Shown here piece by piece: positions 35,271 through 44,088 of a stretch of DNA of 64,000 nucleotides. The translations under genes and the position numbers were made by a program. The number at the start of each line of letters is the position of its first letter. Positions within the stretch are counted from its first letter, which is position 1. Location of the stretch: the NCBI RefSeq assembly GCF_011761635.1, contig NZ_JAASRN010000001.1, forward strand, positions 889,846-953,845. The letters run 5' to 3'. The notes beneath the pieces were generated by a model. It saw only the letters and a list, made by a program, of their open reading frames with translations, searched no databases and was not told the origin of the DNA. This DNA is from Thermonema lapsum. Its GTDB lineage: Bacteria > Bacteroidota > Bacteroidia > Cytophagales > Thermonemataceae.

Positions 35271-37331
35271 CTACATGCATAATGCTTTCCACTTCTTTTT
35301 CAGTCCTCCAATTTTTTTGAGTAGGGTGCTGAATAGCGATTCTTTATCTAACCTTTCCCGTTCTTTAATTTCGCGTAGGGGGAGAATGAATAGCAACTCT
35401 TTCTCCAACTTTTTCAGTTCTGCAATTTCTGTGAGCAGGGTGCTGAATTGATTAAGCCTCAAATTCAAATTTGCTGATGAGTATGAAAAAGCACTCGAAG
35501 TTGGGATACTGAATTGATTACTGCTCAAATTCATCAAATTCAAATGCCATAAATTTTTCAGTTCTCCAATTTCAATTTCTTGGGGCAGGGTACTTAATTG
35601 ATTATCCATCAAATAAAATACTATCAAATTTTTCAGTTCTCCAATTTCTTGGAGTAGAGCACTTAATCGATTACTCCGCAAATACAATTTTTTCAATCTT
35701 CCAATTTCTTGGGGTAAGATGCTTAATCGATTAAAGCTCAAATTTAATTCTTGCAAATTTTTCAATTCTGCAATTTCTTGGGGCAGGATGCTTAACTGAT
35801 TACTGCTCAAATTCAATTTTTGCAAATTTTTCAGTTCTGCAATTTCTCTGGGCAGAGCGCTTAACTGATTATATCTCAAATTCAACTCTTGCAATTTTTT
35901 CAGCCTTCCAATTTCTTGGGGCAGGATGCTTAATTGATTATGGCTCAAATTCAATTTTTCCAAACTTTTCAGTTCTCCAATTTCTTGAGGTAGGGTGCTT
36001 AATCGATTATTGCTCAAATACAATTTTTCCAAATTTTCCATTTTCCCAATTTCTCTGGGTAGGGCACTTAACTGATTGTAGTTCAAATTCAATTCTCGTA
36101 ATTTTTTCAGTCCTCCAATTTCTTGGGGCAGGGTGCTTAATTGATTATGGCTCAAATTCAATTTTTCCAAACTTTTCAGTTCTCCAATTTCTTGAGGTAG
36201 GGTGCTTAATCGATTATTGCTCAAATACAATTTTTCCAAATTTTCCATTTTCCCAATTTCTCTGGGTAGGGCGCTCAATTGATTATAGTTCAAATTCAAT
36301 TCTTGCAATTTTTTCAGTTCCCCAATTTCTTGGGGTAGGGTGCTTAATTTATTTCCTTGTAAATTCAAATATTGCAAATTTTCCATTTTCCCAATTTCTC
36401 TGGGTAGGGCGCTTAATTGATTGTGGTTCAAATTCAATTCTTGCAAACTTTTCAGTCCTGCAATTTCTTGGGGTAGGGTGCTTAATCGATTAAAGCTCAA
36501 ATACGATTTTTCCAAATTTTTCAGTTCTCCAATTTCTCTGGGTAGAGCGCTTAATTGGTTATTACTCACATCCAATATTCGCAACTTTTCCAGCCCTTCA
36601 ATTTCTTGGGGCAGGGTGCTTAATCGATTATTGCTCAAATACAATTTTTCCAAATTTTTCAGTTCTCCAATTTCTCTGGGTAGAGCGCTTAATTGATTAT
36701 TACCCACATCCAATATTCGCAACTTTTCTAGCCCTCTAATCTCTTGGGGTAAGGTGCTCAATTGATTACCCCACAAATACAATCCTTCCAAATTTTTCAG
36801 TTCTCCAATTTCTTGGGGCAGAATGCTGAATTGATTATAGCTCAAATCGAATGCACTCAAACTTTTTAGTTCTCCAATTTCTTGGGGCAGGGTGCTTAAT
36901 CGATTACCCCACAAATTCAATGCTCTCAAATTTTTCAGTTCTCCAATTTCTTGGGGCAGGGTACTTAATTGATTACCCCATAAATTCAATTCTTGTAAAC
37001 TTTTCAGTTCTCCAATTTCTTGGGGCAGAGTGCTTAATTGATTATGCCTCAAATCCAATGCTCTCAAATTTTTCAGTTCTCTAATTTCTTGGGGCAAGGT
37101 GCTGAGTTGATTATTCCACAAATTCAGTACTCTTAAATTTTTTAGTTCTGCAATTTCTCTGGACAGAGTGCTTAATCGGTTAAAGCTCAAATCCAATTCT
37201 TCCAAATTTTTCAATTTCCCAATTTCTTTGGGTAGGATGCCTAATTGGTTACCTCTCAACTTCAACTTATACACCTTCAAGGGTTCTTTGAGAGCTTCTT
37301 CAAGTGAATGGCAAGTGGTCTGCTTTCTCAT
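35271..37331 (-). CDS. Large leucine-rich repeat protein
   Basis: The product (686 residues from the ATG before RKQTTCHSLEEALKE) consists almost wholly of about 26 leucine-rich repeats of 23 residues, consensus LNLSxNQLSTLPQEIGELKNLxx, similar to Leptospira and cyanobacterial LRR proteins. The last repeats are shorter or irregular, then a basic, glutamate/lysine-rich tail. There is no signal peptide, membrane segment or catalytic domain, so it is a pure scaffold. The DNA is visibly more AT-rich than neighbours. The gene lies between IS1-family remains on both sides, so horizontal transfer is likely. A longer frame begins at a TTG further upstream. Confidence 0.8.
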   Translation of the reverse strand: MRKQTTCHSLEEALKEPLKVYKLKLRGNQLGILPKEIGKLKNLEELDLSFNRLSTLSREIAELKNLRVLNLWNNQLSTLPQEIRELKNLRALDLRHNQLSTLPQEIGELKSLQELNLWGNQLSTLPQEIGELKNLRALNLWGNRLSTLPQEIGELKSLSAFDLSYNQFSILPQEIGELKNLEGLYLWGNQLSTLPQEIRGLEKLRILDVGNNQLSALPREIGELKNLEKLYLSNNRLSTLPQEIEGLEKLRILDVSNNQLSALPREIGELKNLEKSYLSFNRLSTLPQEIAGLKSLQELNLNHNQLSALPREIGKMENLQYLNLQGNKLSTLPQEIGELKKLQELNLNYNQLSALPREIGKMENLEKLYLSNNRLSTLPQEIGELKSLEKLNLSHNQLSTLPQEIGGLKKLRELNLNYNQLSALPREIGKMENLEKLYLSNNRLSTLPQEIGELKSLEKLNLSHNQLSILPQEIGRLKKLQELNLRYNQLSALPREIAELKNLQKLNLSSNQLSILPQEIAELKNLQELNLSFNRLSILPQEIGRLKKLYLRSNRLSALLQEIGELKNLIVFYLMDNQLSTLPQEIEIGELKNLWHLNLMNLSSNQFSIPTSSAFSYSSANLNLRLNQFSTLLTEIAELKKLEKELLFILPLREIKERERLDKESLFSTLLKKIGGLKKKWKALCM
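35936..36349 (-). repeat. Recent 207-bp tandem duplication inside the LRR gene
   Basis: Two adjacent blocks of three 69-bp repeats (207 bp) share about 130 bp of perfect identity, starting with TTGATTATGGCTCAAATTC and continuing to TCTCTGGGTAGGGC. The resulting protein blocks LNLNYNQLSALPREIGKMEN to LNLSHNQLS are nearly the same. This indicates recent expansion of the array by unequal crossover or slippage. Confidence 0.8.
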
Positions 37332-37450
37332 TTTTTGAAATTTTAGATGTTTTACAATGTACGAAGTTGTGATTGTAAAAGATTTCCAATCAAAGGGGTT
37401 ATTTTGAGGTATTTCATTCAAAATGACCTTCTATGAAAATCCTAAAATAG

Positions 37451-38228
37451 GAAAGTGTTAAGTGAAGATAGATAAAAACTTTTTTTGAAAAAATTTCACA
37501 GAATCCATATTCATTTAGACAACAGCTTATTCGTAATGAAATATCTATCATCTCTATAGATTTTGATACTATCTTGTTTTTTGTTGTCATCCGTCCAAGA
37601 TAATGCCTCACATTCGAGTTGCTCTGCTCTATTCTAATTGTTTTGTATCAACTTATCTTCTGGTATTATCTTTCTATAAACTTCCCAATCATCTGTGTAA
37701 AATCTCTCAGCCTTATCTTTTAATCGTTCATATAATTTCTTGAAGGTTCGAGCATCACGATTGCCAATAATCCATCCGATGGTTTTACCTCTAAGACAAT
37801 CCACGGCTCGCCAGAGCCGTAACTTTTGTTTTTTAAATGCCACATCTCATCTATCTGTACTTCTTTTACTTCTGTGTCTATTTCAGGAATAGACAAGCTT
37901 CTTCCCATGGTTCTTATCCAGTATAATACGGTTCTACGACTTATGTTAAAAAGTCGTGCAATCATTCCATAAGTTGCTTTAACCACTGCCATAAAGTAAC
38001 ATGGCAAGAGCTTTTGCTTCTGGCTTCACTTTTTCTATTGCATCTCTAATGGTAAAATTATAACCACAATGTTTGCATTTGTATCTTTGCTTATGTCTGA
38101 CTAACCCATTTTTTACTACGCTCTGACTACCGCATTTTTTGCATTGCTCTGCTAATTTGCATTTCTTTGGCAAAGAGTTCATATGAGAAAGTTTTGAACA
38201 AATACACAAAATCTATCTTTATAAAAAA
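37451..38228 (-). mobile_element. Decayed IS1-family insertion sequence, copy 2
   Basis: This copy is close to the one at 822-1606 but in the opposite direction. Its left end (at high coordinate) and right end (AGTGTTAAGTGAAGATAGAT) can be aligned base by base. The transposase reads NSLPKKCKLAEQCKKCG through DKAERFYTDDWEVY over three frames. The ends are less complete than in copy 1. No obvious target duplication was found. Confidence 0.75.
37500..38182 (-). pseudogene. IS1-family transposase, multiply frameshifted
   Basis: The zinc-ribbon part ends at LLYGSG owing to an extra T; a second frame reads ATYGMIARLFNISRRTVLYW to VQIDEMWH; a third reads KKQKLRLWRAVDCLRGKTIG to EDKLIQ, with NRDARTFKKLYERL intact. 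It has at least two frame changes and is inactive, but it helps reconstruct the intact transposase. Confidence 0.75.
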
Positions 38229-38231
38229 ACT

Positions 38232-38256
38232 GCCCCTTACCAAAAGGGGCTTTTTA
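38232..38256. terminator. Terminator beside IS copy 2
   Basis: GCCCCTT pairs with AAGGGGC over a short loop, followed by TTTTTAT. It abuts the IS left end and may have been the target site. Confidence 0.7.
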
Positions 38257-38523
38257 TCTTTTCAGGCTTTTGCTCTTATGCTCTCCCTTCCTCTTTGTCA
38301 ATGCAAGAGCCCTTTGGCATTTTGCTGTTTTCCGTTATCATTTCGAGCGAAAGCAAGAAATCTCTTTGTTGCTTACCGCTTAGCAGGATAAAATTTTTCA
38401 CTGCATTTCCGAAAAAACAAGAGGTCAATACACACTTATACACTTGTTCTATTTCACTTGCCACCCATACGACACAGCCCATCTAAACTTTTTCTTGTCA
38501 AGTGTAAATCTCTGGCAACTTTC
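38256..38523. other. Intergenic region with dispersed repeat
   Basis: No gene was found here. A piece reading ATCATTTCGAGCGAAAGC then AAGAAATCTC resembles the short palindromic repeat at 49282-49360, a class common in Bacteroidota genomes. The remaining sequence shows nothing further. Confidence 0.5.
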
Positions 38524-39726
38524 CTATGACTGAATTCCCTGCCATAAGGTCTGCATCTTGTAGCAGGTTTCGTTCCATTCTTTGCGGGGGTCAGAGTCGG
38601 CAGTGATGCCACAACCTGCATAAAAATGCAGGCAACCAGAAGTATATTGCAGGCAGCGCAGGTTCACAAAAAAAGCGCTTTCCCCTTCCACACCGAGAGG
38701 ACCTAAGAAGCCGCTATACAACTGGCGGTCATAGTTTTCATGTCTGTGCAAAAAGTCCATTGCGGCGTCTTTGGGCATACCACACACCGCAGAGGTAGGG
38801 TGCAAAAGCGGCAGCATGCGGTCCAGCAGCTGCGGGTAGGCAAGGCTGCGGGTATCTACTTTAAAATCGGTGCGCAAATGGATGAGATTGGCAGCACGCA
38901 CGGTGCGCGGTCCGTATTCTTCAAACTCGCGCAGGCGTAGGGTCTTAAAACAGTTGATGATGTATCGACTGACGAGCGCCTGCTCTTCAATCTCTTTTTG
39001 TCGCCAAGCTACTTCCTGCAAAGGCACTGCGGGGTCGTAGGCTTGGGTACCGGCAAGTGCCATCGTATGAAAAATACCTTGTGCATCTTGTGCAGCCAGC
39101 ACTTCGGGGGTGGCTCCCAGCCAGCAACCATAAGCCGGCAAGTAAAGCAGCGTAACCATGGCATGAGGATAGCAGGCTGCCAAGGAAGCAAACCAGCGAC
39201 TAAGTGGGGGCATAGACTCCACAGGCAAAGACTTGCGTCGTGAAAGCACTACCTTTTGCAGCTTACCAGCGGCGATTTCGTTTACCGCACGCTGCACCAG
39301 CGCTTCAAAGCGGTTTTGTTCTTGGGGGGTGTCCTCTTGCCAGGAAGGTAGGCAGCCAGCCGGCAGAGGCTCTTTGCCGTGCAGATACTCATAAAACAAC
39401 GCCCGAAAATCGCCGGGCAAGGCTGCCAGTTGTGCCTCGATGTCTTGAACGGGCGTGCGTGTAGAAAACAAACAAGTAGGGCGCAGGCAAATTGTATCGG
39501 ATAGGTCCGGAGCATTCACGAAAGGACTCACCAAAAACGAAGGTTGTGGGTCGAGTACAGAAGGGGGCACACTGCGTTTGCCTCCGCTCATGTCAACAAG
39601 GCAATATTGTTCATTTCGGTGCGGCAAACGCCACAGCACTACGGGTAGCTGCATACGATAAGCCGCATAAAAGGCAGCTTCGAGCCATGCCACCCTACCC
39701 AATGTATGCACAGAACTAAAGTTCAT
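38524..39726 (-). CDS. menF: Isochorismate synthase
   Basis: The 400-residue protein is a chorismate-binding enzyme. The C-terminal two-thirds has LQKVVLSRRKSLPV, ATPEVLAAQDAQG, the HTMALAGTQ region, LVSRYIINCFKTLRLREFEEYGP, LLHPTSAVCGMPKD and FFVNLRCLQYTSGCLHFYAGCGI. The order favours isochorismate synthase over anthranilate or aminodeoxychorismate synthase. With the PaaI-like thioesterase 80 bp upstream on the same strand it fits menaquinone synthesis. Confidence 0.88.
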   Translation of the reverse strand: MNFSSVHTLGRVAWLEAAFYAAYRMQLPVVLWRLPHRNEQYCLVDMSGGKRSVPPSVLDPQPSFLVSPFVNAPDLSDTICLRPTCLFSTRTPVQDIEAQLAALPGDFRALFYEYLHGKEPLPAGCLPSWQEDTPQEQNRFEALVQRAVNEIAAGKLQKVVLSRRKSLPVESMPPLSRWFASLAACYPHAMVTLLYLPAYGCWLGATPEVLAAQDAQGIFHTMALAGTQAYDPAVPLQEVAWRQKEIEEQALVSRYIINCFKTLRLREFEEYGPRTVRAANLIHLRTDFKVDTRSLAYPQLLDRMLPLLHPTSAVCGMPKDAAMDFLHRHENYDRQLYSGFLGPLGVEGESAFFVNLRCLQYTSGCLHFYAGCGITADSDPRKEWNETCYKMQTLWQGIQS

Positions 39727-39808
39727 CGTCGGTAAAATAAAGTCAGCAAGGAATCAACGCTTTGCCCTGCCTGAAAGTTTTTCTTTGAAAGTAGGCATCA
39801 GAAGTGCG

Positions 39809-40237
39809 TCAACGTTTTTTTACTGCCATAGTCAGGCGGCTGATGCAAGTAAGTTTTCCTTCTTCGTTGGTAATGCGTATTTCCCATACCTGCGTGGTGT
39901 TTCCTAAGTGGATGGCTTCGGCACGCCCGTAAATCCACTGTCCTTTGGGCACCGGGCGCAGGTGGTTGGCGTTGACTTCCAAACCCACACAATAATATTT
40001 TTCACGGTCTACAGCAAAGTTAGCCGCCACACTTCCCAGCGTTTCGGCAAATACCACATTGGCACCTCCATGCAAAATACCCAGCGGTTGTATGCTGCGC
40101 TCGGTTACGGGCATTTTGCCGCATAAATAATTTTCACCTATTTCGGTGAATTCAATACCCAAAAAATCGGACATGGTGCCCTTGTTGCGTTCGTGCAGTG
40201 CCTCTAAGGTAGCTTGTTGGTTCAGTTTTGCGCTCAT
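39809..40237 (-). CDS. Hotdog thioesterase, MenI/PaaI-like
   Basis: The 142-residue product is a hotdog-fold acyl-CoA thioesterase with ERSIQPLGILHGGANVVFAETLGSVAA, the motif HGG..V..AE....A typical of DHNA-CoA hydrolases (MenI) and PaaI. Being directly upstream of menF in the same direction, it probably hydrolyses 1,4-dihydroxy-2-naphthoyl-CoA. Other substrates cannot be excluded. Confidence 0.85.
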   Translation of the reverse strand: MSAKLNQQATLEALHERNKGTMSDFLGIEFTEIGENYLCGKMPVTERSIQPLGILHGGANVVFAETLGSVAANFAVDREKYYCVGLEVNANHLRPVPKGQWIYGRAEAIHLGNTTQVWEIRITNEEGKLTCISRLTMAVKKR

Positions 40238-40260
40238 CCGTCAAATTCGTTTTATCTTTG
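40227..40260 (+). promoter_or_regulatory. Candidate promoter of the histidine phosphatase gene
   Basis: TATCTTTG (40253-40260) matches the -7 consensus exactly, and TTTG ends 22 bp upstream, close to the usual -33 position. The start of transcription would be about 20 bp before the gene. This is the best-formed promoter in the window. Confidence 0.5.
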
Positions 40261-40288
40261 CGGTTAAAAATACAGCTTCACTGAATAA

Positions 40289-40948
40289 ATGACAAACCTA
40301 CAGACACATCCTCCGCTGAAAGAGCCCGCCGTGGTTTATTTGGTGCGCCATGGCGAAACCGACTACAACAAAAGGCGCATAGTGCAAGGCAGCGGTGTAG
40401 ATGCTCCACTCAATCCAACAGGACGCCAACAGGCTTGGCGTTTTTATGAGCACTTCCGGGATCACCCCTTCGACAAGGTCTATATTTCAGAGCTGCGCCG
40501 CACCTACGAGTCAATGGAACCTTTCATCCGGGCAAAGTTACCCTACGAACGCCACGCGGCACTCAACGAAATCAGCTGGGGAGTACATGAAGGGCAGCCT
40601 TTCGACCCCGCCCGGCATCGAGAGTACCTGCAGGTGGTGTCGGCATGGCAAAGCGGGGAAACCCACCGCCGCATAGAAGGCGGCGAAAGTCCCGAAGAGG
40701 TAGCCGCACGCCAACGCCCTTTCATAGAGCTGCTGATAAAGCGACTGCGCAGTGGCGAAGAAAAGCACGTGCTTGTTTGCATGCATGGGCGTGCCATGCG
40801 CATCATGCTCACCCAACTGCTGCGTTATCCTCTGGCATACATGGATGTGTTTGAGCATCACAACATGGCTGCCTACAAGCTGATATTTACGGGCAACTTA
40901 TTCCGCCTGGAAGGCTACTTCCTTGCCGGCGAGGAAAGGCGCAATTGA
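40289..40948 (+). CDS. Histidine phosphatase family protein
   Basis: The 219-residue protein has the phosphoglycerate mutase-type catalytic motif VYLVRHGETDYNK with the phospho-acceptor His, then SELRRTYESM, ISWGVHEG, the GGESPEEV region and VCMHGRAMRIML with the second catalytic His. Substrate is unknown; the family includes alpha-ribazole phosphatase and broad phosphatases. Confidence 0.88.
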   Translation: MTNLQTHPPLKEPAVVYLVRHGETDYNKRRIVQGSGVDAPLNPTGRQQAWRFYEHFRDHPFDKVYISELRRTYESMEPFIRAKLPYERHAALNEISWGVHEGQPFDPARHREYLQVVSAWQSGETHRRIEGGESPEEVAARQRPFIELLIKRLRSGEEKHVLVCMHGRAMRIMLTQLLRYPLAYMDVFEHHNMAAYKLIFTGNLFRLEGYFLAGEERRN

Positions 40949-41099
40949 ACCATGAGGGCAGTGCTCAAAAAATGGTTGTTCTGTTTCCGTTATACCCGCC
41001 TTCCATTCCTGTTATCTCAAACTCTGCAAAACCTTTCACTTTGAAAAGAGAGCAGAAGCAAAGCGAAAAACCTCAAGCTCACCATGTCATTTCCTCAAA

Positions 41100-41588
41100 T
41101 CATAACTCTTGTTCTTTGTTCCAAAAGGGCGCCATGATTTCTTCGATACTTTTGCGCCGCTCCATGAGCTTCATGGCATATTGCTCATAGGCTTTTTGTT
41201 CTTCGGTTTGAGGTATCCAGCGGGGCACTTCCACACTTCTTCCCTCTTCGTCCACCGCTACAAACACAATGATGCAATGGGTGGTCTTATGACGATAGCC
41301 TTTGCGCAGATTTTGAGCCCACACGTCCACAGCAATGTGCATGCTGGTGTGCCCGGTATAGATGACCTGTGCGTTTATTTCCACGAAATCGCCAATATGA
41401 ATAGGTTTCATGAAGCGAATCCCCCCCACGTAAACGGTTACGCAGTAGCGGCGCGACCAATTGACGGCACAGGCATAGCCTGCTTGGTCTATCCATTTCA
41501 TGACCGCACCACCGTGCACTTTACCACCAAAGTTCACATCTTGCGGCTCTGCCAAAAAACGCATCTGTATGCTGTGCTGCTGTTCCAT
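41100..41588 (-). CDS. Acyl-CoA thioesterase (hotdog, YciA/ACOT-like)
   Basis: The 162-residue protein has the FLAEPQDVNFGGKVHGGAVMKWIDQAGYACA motif pattern of hexameric acyl-CoA thioesterases (NxxGxxxGGxxMxWxDxAA), here with GGKVHGG, then VTVYVGGIRFMKPIHIGDFVEI. The frame extends 49 codons upstream without family similarity; MEQQHSIQMRF is preferred. It follows the ppk2 gene by 65 bp on the same strand. Confidence 0.88.
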   Translation of the reverse strand: MEQQHSIQMRFLAEPQDVNFGGKVHGGAVMKWIDQAGYACAVNWSRRYCVTVYVGGIRFMKPIHIGDFVEINAQVIYTGHTSMHIAVDVWAQNLRKGYRHKTTHCIIVFVAVDEEGRSVEVPRWIPQTEEQKAYEQYAMKLMERRKSIEEIMAPFWNKEQEL

Positions 41589-41653
41589 AACTAACCAAAA
41601 TTTGAAAGAAAAAAAGGCGAAATGGTGTTGAACCTTATAGGGCAAAGGCAACC

Positions 41654-42394
41654 CTATGACAAAGACGGATATTTCAAAGGCAGGGCTTCGAGCGTCTCTA
41701 CCACCTTCGACAACACATAGTAGTTTTTGTACCAATTTTCGTCAGCAGGTACAATGTGCCAGGGTATGCGACTGCAATGCTTAAATATTTGCTCGTATGC
41801 CCGGTAATATTGCTTCCTTTTGCCGGCTACCTCCCAGTCTTGGTCGTTGTGTTTCCAAAACTTTTCGGGATTGGTTTTGCGCTCTTTGAGGCGGCGCAGC
41901 TGCTCCTCGGGCGACACATGCAGAAAGAACTTCAATAGGTGGGTATCGTTTTCTTCATGAAGCAGGGCTTCGAAGCAGTTGATAAACTCATAACGCCTGC
42001 GGGTTTGCTGCTCATCGATGATTCCTTCTACCACTGGCACCAAAACGTCTTCGTAATGCGAGCGGTTGAAAATATGAATCATCCCCTTGGGCGGCACATG
42101 AGGGTGCACCCGCCACAAGAAATCATGGGCTTTTTCTTCTTCGGTGGGTGCTTTGAAGGCTTTTACATACACGCCCAGTGGATTTAAACCCGAAAACACC
42201 TTGCGAATGGCGCCGTCTTTACCGGCGGCATCCAAGCCTTGAAAGATAACCAACAGGCTACAGCGTTGTTGGGCATAAAGCATCTTTTGTAGCTCGAGCA
42301 TGCGCTTTTTGAGTGCTTTGCTCTTGCGCTTGACTTCTTCTTTATTTAGCCCTGCGGGCGGCTTGGTAGTATGGTCTTTCAATTTAACATCCAT
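41654..42394 (-). CDS. ppk2: PPK2 family polyphosphate:nucleotide phosphotransferase
   Basis: The 246-residue protein (start MDVKLKDH) has the Walker A motif VIFQGLDAAGKDGAIRKV, the lid-type RVHPHVPPKGMIHIFNRSHYEDVLV and KFFLHVSPEEQLRRLKERKTNPEKFWK. PPK2 transfers phosphate between polyphosphate and nucleotides. The ATG ten codons upstream (MPDYLHFALL) is possible. It is upstream of the thioesterase. Confidence 0.92.
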   Translation of the reverse strand: MDVKLKDHTTKPPAGLNKEEVKRKSKALKKRMLELQKMLYAQQRCSLLVIFQGLDAAGKDGAIRKVFSGLNPLGVYVKAFKAPTEEEKAHDFLWRVHPHVPPKGMIHIFNRSHYEDVLVPVVEGIIDEQQTRRRYEFINCFEALLHEENDTHLLKFFLHVSPEEQLRRLKERKTNPEKFWKHNDQDWEVAGKRKQYYRAYEQIFKHCSRIPWHIVPADENWYKNYYVLSKVVETLEALPLKYPSLS

Positions 42395-42501
42395 AAGCAA
42401 AGCAAAATGAAGGTAATCAGGCATTGGATTTAATATAAGCATTTTTACCTTTTGCCCCCAAAAATGCCATTGACAAAGCAGGTGCATTTCCGTTCTTTTG
42501 C

Positions 42502-42519
42502 TTATCTTAAACAAGATAA
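42502..42519. promoter_or_regulatory. Inverted repeat between divergent genes
   Basis: TTATCTT/AAGATAA (7 bp perfect, 4-nt spacer) lies in the 145-bp gap between ppk2 and the hypothetical gene, 20 bp before the latter. Position suggests an operator but nothing supports a specific regulator. Confidence 0.3.
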
Positions 42520-42539
42520 ACCAACTTACTTTGTTTCGT

Positions 42540-43163
42540 ATGCCCAACCCTTCTGTGCCCGAAAGAGAACTACACCTACGCAGCTTACAGGAAGCCATCA
42601 CCCAGATGCGTTATGCACTGCGCCACTATACCAAAGAACGGCGCTTATCGCTCAATGCCGAGCAGCTGTTCGAACTTGTCATTGCCAGTCCCATTGCTTT
42701 TGCCACATCTTGGGATGAACAGGTCGATGAGGTAGAAAAACAAATCATGCAATATGCAGCCCAGAGCGTGTCGCTCTTTTTCAATGAGCAGTTTACGCCC
42801 GAACTGCAGAGTCTCTTTGAAGAATTGCCTGCCCCCGACAATATGCTCGACGACCGGCGCTTTCCGGAAGTGCTTTTCAATGAGCTGCGCTATTTGGCTG
42901 CCCACACCGACAAGTGGTACGAAGCCTTCGCCGACGCCCTCAAGGCAGTGCTGCGCCTCGACCCGCTGGTGCGACAGTATGTGCCCGAACTCAAACCCCT
43001 TGCCGAAACCATTACCGAAACGCTGCTCATCATCTTGCTGAAAAACATAGGCAGCGACCACATAGAAGAAGAGCAGCTGTATGCCATGCTTTCGCGCTTG
43101 GGATTGAGCTTCAGCAAGGAGCTTTACATGCGTGTGCTGGAACAGGTATCGAGCAAGGGCTGA
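42540..43163 (+). CDS. Hypothetical helical protein
   Basis: This 207-residue, mostly helical, acidic protein (MPNPSVPERELHLRSLQEAI) has no family I recognise. There is no signal peptide. Its stop is one base from the convergent stop of the SDR gene. A frame opens 14 codons further upstream, without likely meaning. Codon use matches the neighbours, so I consider it real. Confidence 0.7.
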   Translation: MPNPSVPERELHLRSLQEAITQMRYALRHYTKERRLSLNAEQLFELVIASPIAFATSWDEQVDEVEKQIMQYAAQSVSLFFNEQFTPELQSLFEELPAPDNMLDDRRFPEVLFNELRYLAAHTDKWYEAFADALKAVLRLDPLVRQYVPELKPLAETITETLLIILLKNIGSDHIEEEQLYAMLSRLGLSFSKELYMRVLEQVSSKG

Positions 43164-43164
43164 T

Positions 43165-43932
43165 TCACGACTCGCGCCTGTTGACCAGCGTAGAAGTAGC
43201 TTGGTCGGCAGAAAGCACTAATACTTCTGCAAGGTTCACATGCGCGGGGCGTGTTACAATGAACCATATCACCTCGGCAATGTCTTCGGGGCGCAAGGGG
43301 CGGTAGCCCTCATACACCTTTTTAGCCCGTTCGACATCGCCTTTGAAGCGCACCAAAGAGAACTCTGTCTCCACCAAGCCAGGGTTCACCTCCGACACAC
43401 GTACCCCTTCCTTGTACAAATCGATGCGCATAGCTTTGGAGAGGGCATCCACTGCAAATTTAGAAGCACAGTACACATTGCCGCCCGGATACACCTCCTT
43501 GCCTGCAATAGACCCTATGTTGACAATGTGCCCCTTTTTTTGCTTGAGCATATAAGGCAACACTGCCTTGGTTACATACAACAAGCCTTTTACATTGCCG
43601 TCTATCATGGCGTCCCAGTCGTCGAGGCTGCCCTCTTGAATGGGTGCCAAGCCATGCGCATTGCCGGCATTGTTCACAAGCACGTCTATCGACTGCCACC
43701 CGACGGGCAGATTTTCCAAGGCTTGTGCCACGGCAGCCCGTTCACGTACGTCAAAGCGCAGGGTAAGTACTTCGGTCTGGGTACTCAGTTCCTGTTTCAG
43801 GGAGTCGAGGCGCTCTTTCCTGCGCCCACACAAAATAAGACGTACCCCATAGGCTGCCATCAGACGGGCAGTAGCCAAACCAATGCCCGAAGTAGCACCG
43901 GTAATCAAGGCTGTTTGTGGTTGGTTGCTCAT
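43165..43932 (-). CDS. SDR family NAD(P)-dependent oxidoreductase
   Basis: The 255-residue protein is a classical short-chain dehydrogenase: TGATSGIGLATARLMAAYG at the N-terminus, LVNNAGNAHG, GSIAGKEVYPGGNVYCASKFAVDALSKAM with the Y-x3-K pair, and VNPGLVETEFSLVRFKGD. It is like YdfG, a 3-hydroxy acid or serine dehydrogenase. It overlaps no other gene and stops one base from the convergent gene. Substrate is not defined. Confidence 0.9.
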   Translation of the reverse strand: MSNQPQTALITGATSGIGLATARLMAAYGVRLILCGRRKERLDSLKQELSTQTEVLTLRFDVRERAAVAQALENLPVGWQSIDVLVNNAGNAHGLAPIQEGSLDDWDAMIDGNVKGLLYVTKAVLPYMLKQKKGHIVNIGSIAGKEVYPGGNVYCASKFAVDALSKAMRIDLYKEGVRVSEVNPGLVETEFSLVRFKGDVERAKKVYEGYRPLRPEDIAEVIWFIVTRPAHVNLAEVLVLSADQATSTLVNRRES

Positions 43933-44088
43933 CGTGAAATAGATGTTTAGATACTGCAGGTAGTGGTAATAATACAAAAAGATTTTTATCTTGGGTTCGC
44001 TCATGTCTGCCCTACTGTATAGAGCCCATGAATTGCCTGATGAAAAAACTCCTGTGTCAAGAATTGATTTTTATGAACGAATTGCCTC

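Noticed and set aside
36421-37084. Plus-strand frames across the LRR gene
   Set aside because: They arise from the regular repeat on the opposite strand; the sequence is not protein-like.
35271-37331. A 69-bp periodic array considered as CRISPR or satellite
   Set aside because: The period is 23 codons, the units diverge and encode leucine-rich repeats; there are no unique spacers.
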